Source: Hymenolepis diminuta
Lineage: Eukaryota; Platyhelminthes; Cestoda; Cyclophyllidea; Hymenolepididae
Assembly: GCA_900708905.1 (NCBI GenBank)
Contig: CAADRB010000038.1
Coordinates: forward strand, 1,082,009-1,146,008
Direction of reading: 5' to 3'
DNA length: 64,000 bases
Within the stretch, counting starts at the first letter, position 1; each line of letters begins with the position of its first letter. Shown here piece after piece: positions 37,601-50,900 of this stretch. The position numbers were made by a program, and so were the translations under genes. The notes under the pieces were generated by a model. It worked only from the letters and a program-made list of their open reading frames with translations. It did no database searches and was not told where the DNA came from.

Positions 37601-38367
37601 ATAGTTGGTTATCCGAGAGTAAACCGGAACTCTTGACTTCTGTAATGAATCGTGCCTGTATAGCAGCGTTTATGGCTTGTCCTGCACAGAGGCTCGTGCT
37701 TTCAATGTACGATGTTGAGTTACTGGTACGTTGACCTCCGTTATCTTTGCGTGTTTTCTTTTGGAATATAGTTGGGTCTGAAATTCTCCGTTTTATTTTT
37801 TTCTAGTGTCGCAGCGATGGACTAGGTCGTATGTACGCCGTTCTACGAAAACGCTGTGCTCGTATAGTGAATGAGGATATGCGGGAGGGCGAAGAGTGTT
37901 TCGTGATCCACGCTCGTTTGCCAGTTGTGGAGAGCTTTGGCCTTACTGATGATCTGCGAAAACGAACTTCGGGTCAAGTCTCCATGCCACAATTACGACC
38001 TGGAGGCTGGGAAGTGCTGGATATTGATCCCCTTCAACGAGATGCCAGTGGTAAAATCGCTGTTTTAGGAGAGACACATATTAAGATGTGGCAGCGTCAA
38101 CAAGAAGCTTTAAAGAAGTTGAAATTACAAAATACAGAAGTTACTGATGCTGCCGGACAGAATGACGCCCAACCGTCTTCTCCTATATCAGATACGGACT
38201 CAGACGATAGCCAGGTTGAGGAGGAATTGGCCAAAGATGAAATTATCACAGATTTGAATCGTATACGGGGTTACTTGAAAGATGTGAGAAAGCGCAAGGG
38301 TCTCAACATTAATGAACAGCTGGTGGTGGAAGGCGCCAAACAGAGAACGCTGACAAAGAATAAGTAG
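31623..38367 (+). CDS. EFL1: EFL1: elongation factor-like GTPase 1 (60S ribosome maturation)
   Basis: Five exons: 31623-31710, 31856-32730, 34029-36545, 37552-37725 and 37807-38367, giving 1404 residues. It is an EF-2-like translational GTPase. G1 is AHVDHGKTTL (25-34), followed by the switch I region RGITMKSSA, G3 DSPGHVDF (106-113) and G4 NKVD (160-163). The EF-G-type domains II-V continue to the C-terminus, where MREGEECFVIHARLPVVESFG and RKRTSG are highly conserved. The last residues, KQRTLTKNK, are the family signature (human KQRTLSKNK). Known role: with SBDS it evicts eIF6 from cytoplasmic pre-60S subunits. The protein is longer than human EFL1 (1120 residues). Extra length comes from a Ser/acid-rich insert in domain II and a long Lys/Glu/Asp-rich insert at the end of exon 3. 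The first intron uses a GC donor; the exon 3 donor (GAG|GTAGAT) was chosen because it alone ends the frame in phase before a stop. Confidence 0.95.
36734..36737. other. Short assembly gap (4 N) beside a G run
   Basis: Four N bases are followed by about nine G. It lies in EFL1 intron 3 and does not affect the coding exons. Probably a homopolymer that was not resolved in assembly. Confidence 0.95.
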
Positions 38368-39357
38368 TATGTTTGTGCATGTATGGAGAAGAGAAATGAC
38401 TTCTGTGATCTTTTGATATATTATATTAAATATGTATTGCTTTCTTTTGTACTAACCCATTGATGCATTTGTGTAGTAAAGTTCCATCTAAGATTCCTTG
38501 TTCTGATTACCACTTTGAAAACTGATCACATATATTATGCTAAAAATATCCCAGCTTATCGTTGCCCTGCTTAAGGGACAATACATACTGTCTAAGATAC
38601 TGTTAGAATCTTGAATAGACAGCTTGGCGCACTCTTAATCCTACAGCGATGTACAGCTATTGGATGTTTGGTCATCTGGTAAGTCAATAATGTAACAATG
38701 AGGAGACTTCATTACTAGGTATGAGCAAAGGCGGGTTGTGAATGAGGAATCGGGTATTTGAGGAACAAATTCTGTTTTAAACATTTGTGTATCGAATACT
38801 TAATGACAGTAGTGAAAATGAAGTTCTGTATAAATTGTGTCTCCATTTGTGCTATTTATTTCTGATGGATGATTAGACCTGAGGTTATTAGGGGATAGAC
38901 GAGATTAACGACTGATTTGGATTCCGACTACCTCAGCCTTTAATTAGCTAAGAAAGATGTTATGGAAAATTTGGGAATGAATGTTAATGAGCGGTCGGGA
39001 ACGTAAGGACCAATCGTCACGGAGTTATCTTCATATCCTTTTCTGGTACCTTGAACATCATCTGTGCCGGTCATACTCTTATCAGCTTCGATGAGCCAAC
39101 TGCAGACTTGGTCACTTGACTCGTGTTATAAGAAGAATCGTTTCAAATTCTTCTGAATGAGGATAGAGCGACATTTTCACAATCTTTTGACAATTTGCTC
39201 GCTTCGTCGCCTTTGTATTAAGGCTGCATGTGAGTGAGACAGCGTAGGTTAGTCAGTGCAGCCGAGTTCGCAATATGTTTGAGAGCAGTCAGTGCACAAC
39301 GTGTAGGTGACCACTTTGCTAGTCAGACACATTAATCACCAGTAAAATCGGCTGGTG

Positions 39358-39387
39358 GATTCAGCATTACTAGCTAAATGCTGAGTC
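39358..39387. repeat. Imperfect 11-bp hairpin
   Basis: GATTCAGCATT pairs with AATGCTGAGTC (one G-U wobble) across an eight-base ACTAGCTA loop. It is clear in the sequence; no function is implied. Confidence 0.55.
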
Positions 39388-41094
39388 TAGGCAGTACTGA
39401 CGAATATCGATACCATGCAGCCATAACCGAATAAGCTTTGAGGGCAAAATTCCGTTTGCAATTTCTGAAATAACGAAGCCGTCTTAAAACGATTGGTCTT
39501 AGATCTGCAGTTTTGCTCGACCTGATTGCCACATTGGGTTACATTAATATGGCTTTCGTATACGATTGACTGTGTGACCTGTAAACTAGGTCCAATTCGT
39601 TTACATCCTATTTCATCCTCTAATAATTTCGCACAGTCACACGGTAAGCACAGCTTAAAATTTTTTGTTATCTCATCTCTGCTATGCTAAGGCTGTCAGC
39701 TGCTGAATATCATTAAAGATCATCTAGCCTTCTCGATCATTGGAAGGAAAAATGAATTTAAGTGGTAAGACTGACCGTCAAAGTTCAAAAATGGTTATCA
39801 GGTAGTGGGCATCATAAAAAAGCTTTTGCTGTAATCCAGGGGACGCACCAAGAAATTTAATTTTTGAAGGTGAACTTCCCATTTAGTAAAAATTGCACAA
39901 CTCTAATCGAGAAACCAAATGAAATAAGACTCTTCGATGTCTTTACGTTGCTCTCAGTATCTATCTGATGCCCTCCCCTTTATCATTTGGTGGGCCTTCT
40001 GATAACCGATTTCAGTTGTAAAATTTTATTGTACTACTGTGGGTAATAATAACAGACAGGTGCCACAGATTTCCTTTTCTCCATTGAGGTCTGATTAAGA
40101 GATATTGACCCACTGACAGCCGATTTTCTTTTGCCTATTTTTCGGCATTAGGTATCTCGTCAGATATGGGAGTCTACAAAAATTGATCATTTTCCTCCAA
40201 ATTTAATCAACTGAAAATACGTCTGAGCATTATGTAAGAGTATTTATTCATTTATTCAGTTAATAAATATAGTACGCATTGCAACAACTATTTATTGTTC
40301 CTCATAATACTCTACTCAAAATCATGCAGGAGGTGCGAAGCCGGACCCGATGAGTAATAGCCAGAATAATGATGTGTAATAGCCCTACACACTTCTCCCC
40401 TGTTACGCTATAACCCATTCATTCCCCTTAAACGTTGTCCTTGAACTATCCCCTTTACATATATTTCTCTCTCCGTTGGTTTTTTATTGACATTTCCTAT
40501 TCAATAGACGTCTTTTTAATGAACCGCCAAATTTGTAGAGAGCTGAGTGATAATAAATTAGTTACAGTTCATTTATATTTAAATTCACTTTATTCATGTA
40601 TAGTTAAGTTGGTAGTAACCTATCCAAGTTAGGTATATTAATTTAGCGTTTATGTGGCTAACTTTGCAGATCATACTTTACTAAAATCGAATTATAACGA
40701 ACATCTCATTTGTTACAAAGTTACGTGCGCATATTATTGAGAATTCCGTTTATTGAATTCTATCCTTTTCATGACTGAATATTTAAAATTCAACTCATAC
40801 AAAAGGCGATAACTTCTGGGAAATAGGTGAGTTTCTTGATTAAAAGGTTAAATGGACGAGAAGAAATTGTAAATTGCTTGGTAGTAATATATGTTCCAAA
40901 TAACTGTATTGTTTCCGATCAAAAGCCTGTTCTGTAGACCAATTTTTCAAGGAAAGAAATGATGCAGATCGAAAATTACTGAGCAACTTTCCTCTTTGTT
41001 TAAGTACTAAAGTGAAGTAAACCAATAAAATGCCTACTTTTTTTGACGCAGGATGTAGACTGAAATTGTGATGGGAAGCCTTTATTGATGGCTA

Positions 41095-41160
41095 ATACGC
41101 ATATCTGTCACTAGGTCAATGCCCATTGGTGCACATTCAATGATGTGGGCGACCAACCCC
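41095..41160 (+). repeat. Fragment of a diverged dispersed repeat (relative at 62500-62560)
   Basis: TGCCCATTGGTGCACAT at 41120-41136 is identical to 62514-62530. In both places GTGGGCGACC or GTGGCGACC follows within about 25 bases. Weaker similarity around 37050-37140 may be a third copy. Boundaries are not defined. Confidence 0.4.
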
Positions 41161-42108
41161 TTTAGTTAATTCCGATCAACAAGAGAGGTGGAAGAATGTG
41201 TTTCCATATATGCAGCTCCAGGATACCTTTCCTCCGCTCAATTCAAGTGCTGTAAACACTTTCTGTAATGGATTGATTGAGCGAAAAACTGGAATTGTAG
41301 TGATGACAGATCTGGAAAGCTCTGAAAAACTTCATTACCTTTCAAATGACTTGACCGATTATTTATCTGCAGGTAGTTTAAGTACTTCAATGTATTGAAT
41401 TCCTGCTAAAAAATTTTAGCAAGAGAAAAAAAAGGTCGATTTTAAGATAGTATGTATTTGCTAAGTAGCGTAAAGGTCAATGCTAAACTAATCAACTGAG
41501 GCATTAATAAAATCAAATATAATCTATTTCTTTTTTTAAATTACCAATTTCCGTGTTGGTTAATCTACTGTTATTACGTTCATGATCAGCATTAACAATG
41601 ATAATATTTAGCGGAGAGGTAATCAGTCAATATTACATAAAGAACACTTAAATCATGCCTAAACAAAGAGTTATCTCTAAGGCATTAGGAGAGGTGATAT
41701 TAGTAGCATGTATAGGGAATCAAATAATTGTTAATGCATATAGAAAGCAGCAAGATGTTATTGGTAAAATGAAGGGAGGGAAACCATATAACTGGAGGCG
41801 TTCTTGATTGATTGATTGATTGTACCATAAACTGAATAAAAATTACTTTTTTTAAATACTATATTAATAATAATGACAAAAAATATATGGAGATTCATTC
41901 ATCAAAGTATTTTAAAAATGGCTACGAATTCCCTAAACTATGTAGGATAAGCATCGAGGAATTTGAATTTAGTGACATCTAACTCAATAGAAATGTTAGT
42001 TTCCGATGAGTAGAAGACGTAAATTTAAAAAAAAGTGCACAGAATATTTTTCCTGAATATGATGATCTCTATAATGATTTCCTTCTCTCATATTGTAAGA
42101 ATGTTAGG

Positions 42109-42401
42109 TCTACCAAGGCCGCATTCATTGAATGGACAGAATAAGTCAAACCACTCATGCCGCCTGATCAGTTCGGAGGTGGCAGGCAAACCATCCCAAT
42201 TTATTAATAAGTAAGTTGGGTTTATATACAACCCAAATATATATATACATTTCTTCGTTAGACGTCAGTCATGTCCCATTGTCGGAGTCTCGGCGTAATG
42301 ATAGACACCTCTCTAGGTATCTATATGCAAACACGCAAACACCGCCTGTGGGCACTATAGTAGAGATCACATCGCCAGTCAATCATTTCTAATCGCCAGA
42401 T
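42109..42401 (+). repeat. Dispersed repeat family B, copy 2
   Basis: Second copy of the 29913-30199 element, same orientation. It carries a short (AT)n expansion at about 42237-42248 that is absent from copy 1. Identity runs almost end to end, so both probably derive from one mobile or duplicated unit. Confidence 0.8.
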
Positions 42402-44911
42402 GGTTTGACTTACTATTACAGTAGGTGTAGCACCTGCGCACGCTGATTTAGCCTTTACTCACAAAATCATTTTCGTGTGCCAGTTTAGACATTTCATATA
42501 TCTAATTTTTCATTAATTAATTGTTTTCCATTACATTTTAATTAACCCTTCTGCAATCTCTCTTTCAAGTTATTTTTGTGTTTACCATTCGATATTTCGT
42601 TCTACCATCATATGAAAGCCTCCGATTCTCGCATCTAATTCTTACAACCACCCAAAGAGTGAGACTTGTGCCTTGAACGGGAAAATTACACTCGGACCAA
42701 TTCAAAGCCTAACATTTGTGTAGCCTTTATGTACCTGAAGGCTGGGAGGCGGCTTCAGAATAAATCCCTAAATTTCCAAAATTTTTATCTAGATCATCAT
42801 TAATCTTTGAAACACAATTACCTTAACTTCACGGTGGCGCTTGGACTGTCTGACCCTGCTCCAACCTTAACTTCCCCTTAGGGAACCGTCGTGTGTCCTG
42901 AAGTGGTTTACTTTCATTAGCGAGATAAGGTAGTTAAGTGGTCCTTGAATGAGCACTATTAATGTTCAATTTCCTCGATCAGCGATGCCCGGACCCATTC
43001 CATATGTTTATGTTACCCCATTCAATGAAACTGTGTTATGTTCCCTTTTATACACACACAACGAGGGGAGGAGGAAAGGCACACACATGCTTGGTATTTA
43101 CCAGCCCCTACGCTTCGGCCTCATCTCTCTTGAAGAATTCCTCAGAAATTCCTTAGTAATTTTGAGTAGTAATAATATTATCCGTTTTTATCAAAGATCA
43201 TGTTTACGTTTTTGTGTTTACTTGAACTATTTTCAAACACTTCAGTTGGGAAACATTGATTAGCTATTTGTACTTGCCTCATCAGACTGGTCGGTTACAT
43301 GACCGGTGGCGCAAACGTTTGATTCTCTCGTCCTCACCATATCCAACTGCTTTTCTTGTTCTTACACTTCCTCTATCTATCTCGACTTTCATTGCTACTG
43401 CATAATATAATTTCGTTTACTCTCATTTCTTGGCTCCCTAATTTGAAAATTGCGCTTGTCTGAGGTTAATTGATAGCTGTCAGCCTTAGCTCCGGAACTC
43501 TTACCCCCTCAACTCCTTATCTTGGTTTGTTCAATGAAATTTAGCATACATAACTCTTTGATTCTACTTTAAGACATGTCGTTTGCTGTTGCTAGCTGTT
43601 AGCCCTTAACTGTTACTCCATGATCGTATGTTCAAATCTAAATCCATTGGAGATATTCGAGTAAGAATAAATAGAAATTCATAAGGAATGTTTGTTCAGA
43701 TAGTTGTTCTGAAATATAGGGTACCTCTCACTTAAGAATAAATCCAAACTGTTTTAAGAGTTGAAAGTGTACTTTAAATAAGAAAGGCATCCTAAAAGAA
43801 GCTACTGGTTACACTTCATGTCTATCTATGCCTTGTTCATTTCTAAGCTGTTCGATTATTATTATTTTATTTGTATTTATGAGACTATGAGGTAATTTAC
43901 TGGGTGGTAATATGTATGGCAATGATTAGCAAGAGTTCGTTAAAACTATTGCTCGAGAAGAACTGATATGCATTAAATCAGAAGGAATATTATTATGTAG
44001 AAATTTTTATCTAATATAGACTCGAAAGTAAAAAATTTTTGGCAGAGGAAAATAAAAGTCGAATGCAAGAGAAAAAGATAAGTGAATGGGATGGTTGGAA
44101 AGAAGACCCAATATCATCGACTTAATATCAGAGAAACGGTAATCAAGACAGTGCTTGAATTGATGAAATATGCGAAATACAATACTTAACGCTGGTAAAT
44201 GAAGACCTTCGTTAAAGAAAACTCATGCTAATAATTGGCAGAATGCAAAGAAAACCTCTACGATTGTATTCATAAATGAAAATTATGCAAAGGTTGCATT
44301 AAATAAAAGACTAAATATTCCCTCCAAAAGGTGTTTAAATAGGAAATAAAATGATGAAAAACTTCATCTGTATTCGAGATTTGATTTTGTTTTTATAATT
44401 TGAGTAGTAGCTTTGCCAGTAGAATCAAAGTATTTGCTAGTAGCAGAGAGGCTAAGAATCATAACTGATAAGATGAGTCTAAGGGAGAGACTGGCTAAGT
44501 GGGTATGGCTAATGAGTGACTGAATAGTAATCAGTCTGAGATTTTAATATTCATTTGCTATAACGCACATCATGTTTAATTGTACGCATTATACAATATT
44601 CGTATAGATTTGCAGTATTATTATTAAAAATAAAAACCGTGTAATAGAATTACATCTTTAAAGTATTTACATTAAATTTTCGAATAGTAATTTTTAATGG
44701 ACCATATTAGATCAAGCTATTCTGTAAATTACGTTGAAAATTAAATGTATTCACTTCTTTTACTAAACCACATAAATGTAAAATTACGAATAGCTACTTA
44801 GGCTCCTGATTTTAAACTCGCGAACCACGATTCGAGCAGCAAATGCCTTGTATTTTCTAGCCTTTTCGTTTCTAGAAGCTCGATGCACTCTTCCAACTTT
44901 CGACCATTTTC
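42402..44911. other. Intergenic region upstream of the LMBR1-family gene
   Basis: No exon or RNA gene was identified. Plus-strand open frames at 42949-43263 overlap in two frames and resemble chance ORFs. The LMBR1-family promoter should lie at the right end, but no motif stands out. Confidence 0.5.
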
Positions 44912-47900
44912 ATGGACGTATTTGACGAAATAATTGATCACGAGGCAAATCTGTTTTATGATAATGTTCGAACATTCATTGTTGTATTTCTCACAGTTGC
45001 ATCCCTTCTTCCGGCATCCTATGTTCTTCTTAACTCAAGACGCAAAAATAAGGAGGCCTACTTATATAAAGACGATGTAACTGTTCATGGGTTTGTGTTT
45101 TTAGTATGCATGACTACTGTGTCATTATGCATCATAATGGTTTTTATGCTTCCTTTGTCCATTCTTGCCAATGAGGTTTTGATACTATCCCCGGATCGCT
45201 ATTATGTTCAGTGGATAAATGCAGGATTGTTACATGCTTTCTTTGTATTAGTACGTGTGGCATTTAAAGGATCCTGCTTTGTGATACCGTTTAGTTTTTT
45301 TCTGCTGTTCTCCCATAGCGTAAACAAAGGCAACAAGAGTTTATCGTCTCGCTGTTTGTATTCTATGCTCTATGTCGCTGTTACCTACATCGCTTCATTT
45401 GGCTGTCTAATAGTGTTTGTTTCTACCATCTTGGATACTTTTAATTCCTCGAATTTCACAAGTATACATGGCTCGCTTTCTCATTTCATCTCTAGAGCCT
45501 GTTTCTCATCACCAAACTTTTACTATTCCTGGCCAATTCAATTTCTTGGTGATATCGTTTGCTGCATTGATAGTGCCTTACTACTCACCCAGCAATCTAT
45601 TTCATACATTGGGTTGACGCTGCTTTTAATATGCATGCCCAGTGGAATTTGCGGTCTCATTCTCAAAATGATCAGTTTTTCTCATTCTGCTCAACCGCAT
45701 TATCAAATGTCGTCAACTGCAACTTATCATATCGACAGGGAGTATCGATCTCAGTTGGAAAAGTGCCTACAATATATAAGATCGCTCAATAAACCATTTC
45801 ACCAATCTACAGATCAGTTGGTCTATCGGACAGGTACTCATTCGGACATCAATTGCCAACTTCCTCCCGATGGAACGGCGCCGCCTCTAAAGTTAAACGA
45901 AGCCTCTCTCAAGCGTCCTAGTTCTGTCCTTTCAACTATCGCATTCGTCCTTCTCACGATTGTTTTCATAGCCTCTGTTATATCAACATCAGTCAATATT
46001 ATCGCCATGCTTTATAGTCTTCTGATACTTCGCGGTGAGGAAACTGCAGATCGGTCGTCGGTCAGCGACTGCATCATCCTTGGTCATGAATCAGTCTCAA
46101 AGTTTGGATTTTTTGGAGCTTTCTTACAGGTGAGTCATGTATTTACTTTTGTGAACTTACTGTTTTCAATTCAAATTTTAATTTGAGCAAAGGCGTCACT
46201 CAATTTCTGTCCGCCCTATCGAAGATCGTGACTCAGTTGCCATCATTTTTCACTTGATCCGAATATTTACCTATATTGCCGCCATTTAGACGATGAAACA
46301 CAGGTTTTACGGGCAAAATGGTTCTAAGATCTCAAGATGGATTTTGTAAGAAACAGCTCGTCAATGACCTTGAGAGTATTAAATAAAATTGAAGGTTTAG
46401 TAGAGTCTATTAGTACATATTTACGTTTCCTTTTATGCAAATTAATATTTTTCTATTGTATGAGCGACTGACTTATAAAGTACTAACGTAAGAGAGAGAT
46501 CATGCTAAGCTGTTATCCTTAATTGCATTAATAAGACTAGAGAAGGAAGGCAAAAATGGTGTCTGGATACCTGTATTAAAAGAAAGTAGAATTGAGATAA
46601 CGGTTACACCTGGGTAAGAAATAAGGTCACTACATCTCCATCACCTAGTTGTGACATGTAAGGAATCGGTCTAAATGTTTGGTCACAATTTAAAATAACT
46701 ACTTGCGCCTTTTCCTTAAATGCTTCAAGTAACCATTACTTAACAGGATTATAATAAAATACATGACCCATTTTAGGGTATTTAGATCATCTAGCCTTTC
46801 TTCGTCCTTTTTTAGCACGTTTTGCGCAGGTATTAATGTTGTTTGTTGTGTTTGCGTTTTTACCGGATAATCGGCATTTCCATCTTGTTTATACTTGAGG
46901 TCATGTCCTCCAACTATCTGAGTCCCTTTTTTTCTAATTTAACTTAAGGCCTACTTGATGGTTTTATCGAGACGCAAATTTTTCGCACTTCTATTTCCTT
47001 GAAATCTTTTTTTTCTAAGTTCGCGACATATTTCATGTGGTCGTTCAAGTAAACTTTCACCTTTTATGGTTTTATTAGAGTTCCATAAGCTTTTAATGAA
47101 CACCCATCTCGGTCTGACTCCTGGTTTAATTCCATAGAGTGATTTATCAATCATCGAAATTATTTTCATTATAAAAAGCTGTCAGAATTATACATGCAAA
47201 TTCACCTATTTGGTCTGATTTTTTTTAGCGAATAAACCTTTCCTTTTAATCTCTGAATTTTAAACAACTTTCTACCTACTGGGGGAAGCTCTTATATAAC
47301 TTTTGATTTGGATAGTTTAAAAACCATATTATCACTGCAAGTAAATATCATAGTGTACATGCGATCATAACTAACAGAGTTTTAGGCACTCTTAATATCC
47401 GTCTGATTAAAGGTTGATCTTACTGGGTACCAGGATTTGGCGTTTTTAATAATCTTGATGATTTTATAACCTGTCTCCATCTTAAAACCATTATTAAAAA
47501 CGTTTTATGAAATCACTCAGAGTTTATTTTGCACTTCTGATTACGTGGGAATTCCATTCACAAATTCCTTAAGTCCAAGAGAAAACTCGTTTACTACAGC
47601 TGTGTTGGCTGAGATGCGGTGTACTTTTAGCAGAGCTTTTTGATAGAAAGTAAATGCTTAATTCTGTAATTTGAATTTCAGTCAGACTGGCCTGCGACTA
47701 GTTTTCTGATATTTACTTAGATAGATTCTATTTCCATTAAAAGTCAACGTCTTTTATTTTACAATAATTGTGCTCAATCCTGTGACAGTTTAGTGGCTTT
47801 CTGGTTCATGTATTGTCATATGCGCTCTTCTTGCTTGTTAAAACTGAATTGGACTTTCTTTTGACATTTACAAATCGAAGTCTTTTGGGAATATCCTTGT

Positions 47901-50900
47901 AGATTTTTAGTTCTGTTAAGTGGTCATATTTGCCCATGATTGTTACTCATGACAAAACGAAAGAATTTTTATATTTTAGTTATGGAAACCAGATGTAAAA
48001 CAGTTCAGTAAAGGATGAAAGAAGAACTATCAAACAGAAGTAGAGAATAAAATCAGTACATCAAAAGAGTCATGCTTCATTTGATCCATGAAATCTTCAG
48101 CTTATTTGCTCCCCTACCTAATGTTTTCAAATTCCTGTGCTTGGAATCAACTCTTAAGTACTGCATCTCTTGATTAAGGGATTATAATCCTTATTGTGTT
48201 GTTAATGTCCACCAGCACGGGTTAGTATAGGGATGATATAATGTGAGTCTCCCATAAGGGATTTTCTTAGACGTCTTAGCTCTTTTCATAATGCTAAAAG
48301 GTATGTTTGATGGGCTTGGAGATGAAAATTCTCTTAATGTAGTCTTGTAATTAACTGGTGATCTTTGAACCTTCCATGTTTATCATTTTTAGATTTTTAC
48401 CATATGCTGTACAAATTTCATTTTTATTCTCCATTTAACCTGAATTCGCATTTATTTTGCGATATTAAATTGATAAAATCGAATAGTTGATATTATGGAC
48501 ATATTTTGTTGTATTCGACTGCATAATTGGTGTTGATTTAAAGTAAAATTTCGACCGGTTGTCAGTGTGATGTTTAATTGCCTTCAGAAATATTTGCACG
48601 TCATAAACTGACGTCACTTAGTCCACGTAATTTATGGAACTACGTGTTCGCAGTTGTTTTGGAATACTTGGGGAACGATCTTTGTGGCTGACTTATATCA
48701 TCTTCGATTTTTTGTGCTATTTGTGCTAATGCTTGGAGATTCACAGCTTTGTGTTTACGTTGACAACTAAACTAATGATTGGTTAGTAGAGTTGCGCTTT
48801 TCATTAAAAAAACCGAAAGAAATAATGCTCTCAATAAGAAGTCTTCATTTATTTTCAAATGTTTATGGGCCATTTCATTATATAGGTTAAATATGTTACA
48901 ATAAGCTGTATCTGTTCTGCAAAACACTTCATCATTAGTACAGTTTGATCGAAAATTAGCTGAATTACTTGAAAATCAAAACTTTACCTATTAGCAAGTT
49001 CTATTTACTAAAAAATCGATTTATATACAAGCTTTCGTCTTTCGTTTCCTAAACTGTAATACCTGCATCCTTGAGTGTTCTTTAGGAGCTATTGGGGGTC
49101 TGTACGAGTCTCTGTATGTATTTATTCACTCGAAAACCACTTTCTAACGTCAAGGGCTGCTGATAATTTGACACTAACTTAAACGTTTGAGTGTCTTAAG
49201 ATGTCTATAGGATTTTAAAAAATAATCACTATTAGAACTATACAGTTCTAATTAGGCAGTTAATTACACTTGCGTGAGAATCAGCATTAATTTGCGGTCA
49301 GCTATTCTGATTTTTCGCAAAATATGTGCTAAGGTGACGACTGTTACAGCATTGCGTTCGTAGTTTTTTTATATTTTTCACCCGACACATTCCCACTGGT
49401 TTTTTGCGTCATTTCGCCAAATCACTGTCACCTCATTGTCGCTGCAATTTTGTAAATTAAATTAAGTAACAATTAGCATAGTCAAATAGTTTGCTCGGCG
49501 GTATTTTAGACAAAAATATTTAGGTTAATCGCCTTTTTAAGTGAGATAAGTATTTGGCTCTGCTTATACTCTTGATGCTATCATTCGATTCCAGCTGTGC
49601 TGATTTCAATCATAGAATTGGTGATAGTTGCTTACTCTAAATTTTGTTTTTATTATTAAATAACTCCAAATCTTACCTCTTACCATCTAAAAGTATCGCT
49701 ATTCTTGAAATAAACTTCATTACTTCTGTTCGTGTGCTTTCTTTCGCCTTAAGGTGATTTTTTGACCGATTTTGAAATAAAAACTCATATAGAAAATAAA
49801 ATTAAAAGAAAATAAAAAACCTTTGTTCTAGAAAACAGCCACCAATTAAAACTTCAGATGTATAGGAATCCCATGTTTCTAGACCGAACTTTTGAAATAT
49901 CACTTCACTTGTATTCCCCTGCTTATTTGAATCATGTCTTTGATACGGCAGTTTGAAAGGTTAACTGGCTTTGAAAAGGAGATTTGGAGTATATTTCGTT
50001 TATCCGAATTGCTGATAAGAAAAACATACGTGTTTTCGTACTTCCCACCCCATATAACATTTTTACATATACTTTTCCGGGAAATGAATCTGAAGCCGTT
50101 TCATTATCCTGAATTGTCAAGTACTATGGGCGCTTATTGGTTGGCAGGAGAAGCTAATTAAGAAAGTTTCATCTCTAAAATCCCCCTTAGGTTAAATCAG
50201 ATCAAATTAGAAATTTAAAATTATTTTGTGGTGAAATCGTGTAATAGCATTCAGTTTAGTAAGGGATAAAGGGATGAATGTGGTCACGAGTTAGATTTTC
50301 ATTGGTGTACATCCAATAAGCGAAATGGCCAACCGCACTGGTTGTCTGGCTTACATAGAGAGTGGTAGAATTCGAGCCTCATCAGGGAAGCTCTATGCTG
50401 TCACTCTCTAACCGAGGTAAGCCTTAGAAGACTTTTCTAAATGGGTTTGGGAATTTGTTTGTTGCGTCATTACATTAATCGCATTCATATCTGCCTTTGC
50501 TAATTAACAAAAAATATACTCCGGAGCTGTTTTTAACAAAATTTTGATTTTAATCGCTTTTAGATGTGTGATGCCTGCTTGACTGCGTTTATTGCTATCT
50601 GATGTCATCACAATTGAGTATAAATGGCTTTCGTAGTGATGGTTTTAAGGAGTACTTGTCTGAATTAATGTGCTAATAACAGTTACTTCAGCTTGAAATA
50701 GTTTATATGCGACTGCTTGTCACACGTGGATTATCAATAGCCATAGGAATCTGTCTAACTTATAACTTCTATAATAATCTCACAGAGCAGCTTGTAGCAC
50801 TTATTTTAGGCTGATGATAACGTTCTAAAGATTTGGATCAACAATCTATTTAAACTCTTAGTTGAGTAGAGCCAATTTTTCATTCTGTTTATTAACCGAT

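Larger units (their letters stand above)
38368..42108. other. Intergenic region downstream of EFL1
   Basis: No gene was supported. It holds a hairpin at 39358-39387 and a repeat fragment around 41090-41160. The open frame at 41198-41398 is moderately protein-like (66 codons) but unrecognised. An ATTAAA near 38426 could be the EFL1 polyadenylation signal. Confidence 0.5.

Noticed and set aside
47080..47169. Ty1/copia reverse transcriptase
   Set aside because: Only KSLYGIKP resembles the motif. The YVDD box and flanking domains are missing and the frame does not continue as expected.
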